A stretch of 8,192 nt of DNA, from positions 1-8,192 of the forward strand of contig VFKQ01000329.1 of assembly GCA_009885445.1 (NCBI GenBank), written 5' to 3'. Positions 5,426-8,192 of this stretch are shown here, piece by piece. The notes beneath the pieces were generated by a model. That model ran no database searches. It saw only the letters and a program-made list of their open reading frames with translations, and was not told where the DNA came from. The DNA is from Anaerolineaceae bacterium (lineage in GTDB: Bacteria; Chloroflexota; Anaerolineae; Anaerolineales; Villigracilaceae). The stretch's first letter is position 1. Each line of letters begins with the position of its first letter. A program made the position numbers and the translations under genes.

Positions 5426-5656
5426 TTACGCCTCTACGATTAAGGAATAATCGAAACTTTCACCGGCCATCGGCAGGTGTACATCCGACTGTGCTTCGAG
5501 CAATTTGCGCGCCACATCGCGGGCGATCTCAAGAGTCTCTGCAATGGTGCGGCCCTGGGCAACCAGTCCCTGCACATCGTCAGAGGTGGCAAGATAGAGG
5601 CCTTCGGGTAATTTTTCAATATGAATTTGAATTAGATGTTCGTTGATATCCAACAT
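5426..5656 (-). CDS. hicB: HicB-type antitoxin (short form)
   Basis: This is the predicted antitoxin that binds and masks the HicA active site. From the ATG at 5656 the product has 76 residues. It shows the HicB-like degenerate RNase H fold: strands around IQIHIEKLPEGLYLATSD (8-25), then the characteristic VQGLVAQGRTIAETLEIARDVARKLLEA (about 27-54). It lacks a C-terminal ribbon-helix-helix or helix-turn-helix DNA-binding domain, so autoregulation by HicB alone is not expected. A longer frame begins at 5695, but AAGGAG (5664-5669) lies seven bases before the 5656 ATG, and the upstream part contains the promoter, so the shorter form is chosen. It is the first gene of a four-gene operon. Confidence 0.9.
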   Translation of the reverse strand: MLDINEHLIQIHIEKLPEGLYLATSDDVQGLVAQGRTIAETLEIARDVARKLLEAQSDVHLPMAGESFDYSLIVEA

Positions 5657-5678
5657 GCAAACGCTCCTTGTGAGGCAC

Positions 5679-5706
5679 AGTATAGCATAGGGCAATTTGA
5701 GAACAA
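5679..5706 (-). promoter_or_regulatory. Extended -10 promoter of the hicBA operon
   Basis: On the minus strand TGCTATACT supplies an extended -10, with TG at 5687-5686 and TATACT at 5679-5684. A weak -35 TTGTTC (5701-5706) lies 16 bases upstream. The start would be near 5672, giving a leader of about 16 bases that includes AAGGAG. The promoter lies between the phosphoesterase stop and the antitoxin start, so the toxin operon can be transcribed independently of the genes upstream. Confidence 0.6.
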
Positions 5707-5714
5707 CTCCAATA

Positions 5715-6596
5715 CTAACCTTGAGTCTCCAAGGTAAATATTGTAATCTCAGGCCGGCAATTAAATCGGATGGGGATGCTGGCCATGCCCAGGCCGCGAT
5801 TGGTGTATTGAATCATGTCGCCGACTTGGTATTGCCCGAGCGGATATTTGTGCGCGAGGCTGGGCGTCTTGATTGGACCGATGAATGGGATGACCACCTG
5901 TCCGCCGTGGGAGTGGCCGGAGAGCTGCAGGTCGAAGGCGTCGGTGAGGGAGGCATAGTCGGCGTAATCAGGTTCGTGACAAAGGAGGATGGAGCACGCG
6001 TCCAGCGGAATTTTGCGCAACAGCACAGCCAGCCGATGTTGATGCTCATACACGTCCCCCAGGCCAGCGAGATAAAGTTCGTCAGCGCCACGACGCAAAA
6101 CACCAGTGGCATTCACCATCAATTCCAAACCAGCTTTTGAGAGCGCGATACCAATTTTATTTGCATCCGTCCAGTAATCGTGGTTGCCGAGCACCGCATA
6201 GACGGGCAAACCCGCCACCAGCGGGGCAAGTCCGTCGACCACATCTTGCAGGGCGGTCTCGCGGATTTCGTCCCAGCCGCGACCGAGCAAAAAGTCTCCA
6301 GTGATGACAACGATGTCGGGCTTTTCGGCCAGTATTTTTTCAACGCTGGCAGAGAGCCGCGCACGAGTCATCCAGCCGCCCATATGAATATCGCTGATCT
6401 GGGCGATTTTGAATCCGGTAAAAGATTTTGGCAGGCGGCGCAGGGGCATCTTCAGACGCACTACGTCCAGCCAGCCGGGTTCCATGCTGGCGGAGTAAAT
6501 AATTCCGCCCAACCCCGAAGCGAGCGCGGTCAGCGTGGCGGTGCGAAATAATTTAAGAAAATCGCGGCGGGAGAATTTTGTGTTTTTCACGTTCAA
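5715..6596 (-). CDS. Tat-exported metallophosphoesterase (YkuE-like)
   Basis: This is a calcineurin-like metallophosphoesterase. The metal-binding blocks are all present: QISDIH (Asp69, His71), ITGDF (Asp101), GNHD (138-140 with Asn-His-Asp), CHEPD (His207) and SGHSHGG (His228, His230). The N-terminus has a twin-arginine motif SRRDFLKL (residues 9-16) followed by a hydrophobic segment (18-37), so the folded enzyme is probably exported by Tat and acts outside the cytoplasmic membrane, as B. subtilis YkuE does. The substrate is unknown; phospholipid or nucleotide-sugar pyrophosphate targets are possible. The 293-residue length is normal. The start is a TTG at 6596 overlapping the upstream isomerase stop as TTGA; a GTG at 6590 is an alternative that still keeps the Tat motif. 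This overlap implies coupling to the isomerase gene. Confidence 0.88.
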   Translation of the reverse strand: MNVKNTKFSRRDFLKLFRTATLTALASGLGGIIYSASMEPGWLDVVRLKMPLRRLPKSFTGFKIAQISDIHMGGWMTRARLSASVEKILAEKPDIVVITGDFLLGRGWDEIRETALQDVVDGLAPLVAGLPVYAVLGNHDYWTDANKIGIALSKAGLELMVNATGVLRRGADELYLAGLGDVYEHQHRLAVLLRKIPLDACSILLCHEPDYADYASLTDAFDLQLSGHSHGGQVVIPFIGPIKTPSLAHKYPLGQYQVGDMIQYTNRGLGMASIPIRFNCRPEITIFTLETQG

Positions 6597-8192
6597 GAAA
6601 TTAATTCCATTAGCGACTTTGCGGCATCTGCTCCGCTGATTCGAATCCGCATTGTCTTGCGCCCGGCGGCGAGCAGGGCTTCATAATCGCCCAGCGCCTG
6701 TGCGCGAATCAATGCGCCAAAAGAAATTCCGTCGTTCGGGATTTCGATATCAGCGTCGTAGTCCGCGACGATTTGAATGAAGTGACCCGTGTTGGGTCCG
6801 CCTTTGTGCATCTGTCCCGTTGAGTGTTGAAAGCGCGGACCGAAGCCAACGGTCACTGCGCATTTTGTTTTGGCGCGCAGGGCAACACGCAAGTCATTGA
6901 GCGCGGCGCTAGTCTCTTTATTGCGCGGCAGGTAAGCATTGATGGAAATAAAATCAGCGCGCCTCACATTCGCAATAAATTTTTTGAGCGCCGCGCGCGC
7001 ATCTTGCGCATTCACTAAATCCACATCGGCCAGCTGGCCAGATTTTTGAATTGCGGCAATTTTATTTTTTGTGCGCGTCTTGCTATCTTCCACGTTTGGC
7101 TGGTCGAACGCGTTCACGCCCAAGATGTGACAAGCGACTGCGGTGGCATATTCCCAGCGGAAAAATTCTCCGCCAACTTCGTAGAGACTGGGGATTGGAG
7201 ATTGGATAATGGGATGACCTGCGACTCGTAAAGCGGCAATCGCTTCATCTTGCTCTCCGGTTTGACGGAGGTAAACGAAGAGACGGTCCGCACCATAGAC
7301 ATCGGGCGGGCCGAGCGGCTCAAACGCCACGGGCACGAGTCCCTTGCCGGACTTTCCAGTGGATTCAGCCACGATTTGCTCGATCCAAGCTGACAGCGCG
7401 GCGAGCGGCGCATCGGCCACGATGGTCAGCTTGTCACGCCCCGCCAGCGCAGACTCAGCCAGCACCGCGCCCAGCGCCGCGCCCGGGTTGCGCGCGGACG
7501 GGTAATGCGCGTCGCATTGACTCTGCATCCATGCGGCGCGATTCAATAGTTGATTCAAATCCATGCCCAGCAAGGCGGCGGGGACGAGGCCGAAATCTGT
7601 CAGCGCGGAGAAGCGGCCGCCCACGTTTGGGTCGGCGAGGAAAATTTTTCTGAAGCCGCGCTCACGCGCAAGTTTTTCGAGCGATGTGTTTGCGTCGGTG
7701 ATGGCGACGAAGCGCGAGCCGTCCGCGCCGCTGAGGTGCCAGAAATAGTTGAATGCGGCGGTCACTTCGGCTGTGCCGCCAGTTTTACTGGCGACGATGT
7801 AGAGTGACTCGGCGGGCGGGTATTGTTCCGCCATCAGCGCAACTTGGATTGGGTCAGTTGAGTCCAAAATGGCAAGCGAGAGCGGCGCGTTGAATTCTGC
7901 CTTCGCCAGCAACGAACTAAATACTTCGGCTGTCAATGAGGAGCCGCCCATGCCCAAGACGAGAACGCGTTCGATTCCCTGCGCGTGAATCTCTTTGGCA
8001 AAGTTTTCATAGTCCGCGATTCGTGTGCGCGCGTCTGTGACCGAGTCAAGCCAGCCGAGGCGATTCGTCACTTCGGCTTGGGCGGCGGAGTCTGTCGCCC
8101 ACAGTGAGGCGTCTCGTTTGGCGATGCGCGCGGGGACGGAGTATACGTCGAGGAGGGCCAGGCGACTCGAGACTGAATCCGCTATGGGGCCG
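6593..8192 (-). CDS. Phosphoglucose isomerase, probably C-terminal part of a transaldolase/isomerase fusion (5' end outside window)
   Basis: The enzyme interconverts glucose 6-phosphate and fructose 6-phosphate. The frame is open to the window edge, and 532 residues are visible. Counting from the internal GTG at 8071, the sugar-isomerase motifs are LGMGGSSL (39-46), SKTGGT (95-100, phosphate binding), GGRFSALTDFG (151-161), AESTGK with catalytic Glu236, FDQPNVEDSK (322-331, Lys331), and GPRFQHSTGQMHKGG (411-425). The last block and the upstream RDASLW...NRLGWL segment match the isomerase type found in bifunctional transaldolase/phosphoglucose isomerases, rather than the E. coli type. The GTG at 8071 is not a credible start, because about 40 conserved-looking residues precede it in frame. 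Whether a transaldolase domain follows upstream cannot be seen. It overlaps the phosphoesterase gene by four bases. Confidence 0.9.
   Translation of the reverse strand, partial: GPIADSVSSRLALLDVYSVPARIAKRDASLWATDSAAQAEVTNRLGWLDSVTDARTRIADYENFAKEIHAQGIERVLVLGMGGSSLTAEVFSSLLAKAEFNAPLSLAILDSTDPIQVALMAEQYPPAESLYIVASKTGGTAEVTAAFNYFWHLSGADGSRFVAITDANTSLEKLARERGFRKIFLADPNVGGRFSALTDFGLVPAALLGMDLNQLLNRAAWMQSQCDAHYPSARNPGAALGAVLAESALAGRDKLTIVADAPLAALSAWIEQIVAESTGKSGKGLVPVAFEPLGPPDVYGADRLFVYLRQTGEQDEAIAALRVAGHPIIQSPIPSLYEVGGEFFRWEYATAVACHILGVNAFDQPNVEDSKTRTKNKIAAIQKSGQLADVDLVNAQDARAALKKFIANVRRADFISINAYLPRNKETSAALNDLRVALRAKTKCAVTVGFGPRFQHSTGQMHKGGPNTGHFIQIVADYDADIEIPNDGISFGALIRAQALGDYEALLAAGRKTMRIRISGADAAKSLMELIS

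Noticed and set aside
5236..5646. Plus-strand open frame of 136 codons across hicA and hicB
   Set aside because: It is antisense to two adjacent genes with recognisable family motifs, and its translation looks random.
5657..5695. Longer antitoxin start at 5695
   Set aside because: The extra 13 residues would be encoded by the promoter and ribosome-binding region, and the 5656 ATG has AAGGAG at ideal distance.
5697..6140. Plus-strand open frame of 147 codons within the phosphoesterase gene
   Set aside because: It is a shadow of the metal-binding C-terminal half of the enzyme on the other strand. It has no ribosome binding site and no domain.

Overview
The window looks like a chromosomal segment of a free-living bacterium with moderately high GC. 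I infer a member of the Chloroflexota, most likely Anaerolineae. The inference rests on the mix of a transaldolase-type phosphoglucose isomerase, many -10-only promoters sitting directly before start codons, and abundant short dispersed intergenic repeats. No rRNA or marker protein here fixes the taxonomy, so this assignment is tentative.

Layout, left to right. Positions 1-219 hold the 3' end of an unrecognised plus-strand gene, which converges with only 4 bp spacing on a class V aminotransferase (minus strand, ending at 224). The aminotransferase is divergent from smpB (plus). The two share a very compact back-to-back promoter region at 1360-1399, where each gene has a -10 hexamer placed so that the mRNA would begin at or next to the start codon. 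Behind smpB lies a pair of inverted arrays of an 8-bp repeat (1857-1986). Then come a 260-residue protein of unknown function and a beta-hydroxyacid dehydrogenase of the 3-hydroxyisobutyrate/tartronate-semialdehyde family, probably co-transcribed.

The central intergenic region (3698-4183) has no protein gene. It holds a 108-bp palindromic MITE-like element, an intrinsic terminator, an initiator tRNA-Met on the minus strand with its own clear promoter, and a second, unrelated palindromic repeat of 67 bp.

The right half is all on the minus strand. Reading in the direction of transcription, the sugar-phosphate gene (phosphoglucose isomerase, cut by the right window edge and probably the C-terminal half of a transaldolase/isomerase fusion) overlaps by 4 bases a Tat-exported metallophosphoesterase. 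After a short gap with a new extended -10 promoter follows a tight four-gene operon: HicB-type antitoxin, HicA-type toxin, pterin-4a-carbinolamine dehydratase, and a Thr/Pro-rich lipoprotein. Spacings in that operon are 1, -1 and 3 bases, so the toxin-antitoxin pair appears translationally coupled to a metabolic enzyme and a surface lipoprotein.

Most of the window is housekeeping or ordinary accessory content. The parts that deserve a second look are the inverted octamer arrays, the two other repeat families, the paired leaderless-type promoters, and the hicBA-dehydratase-lipoprotein operon.
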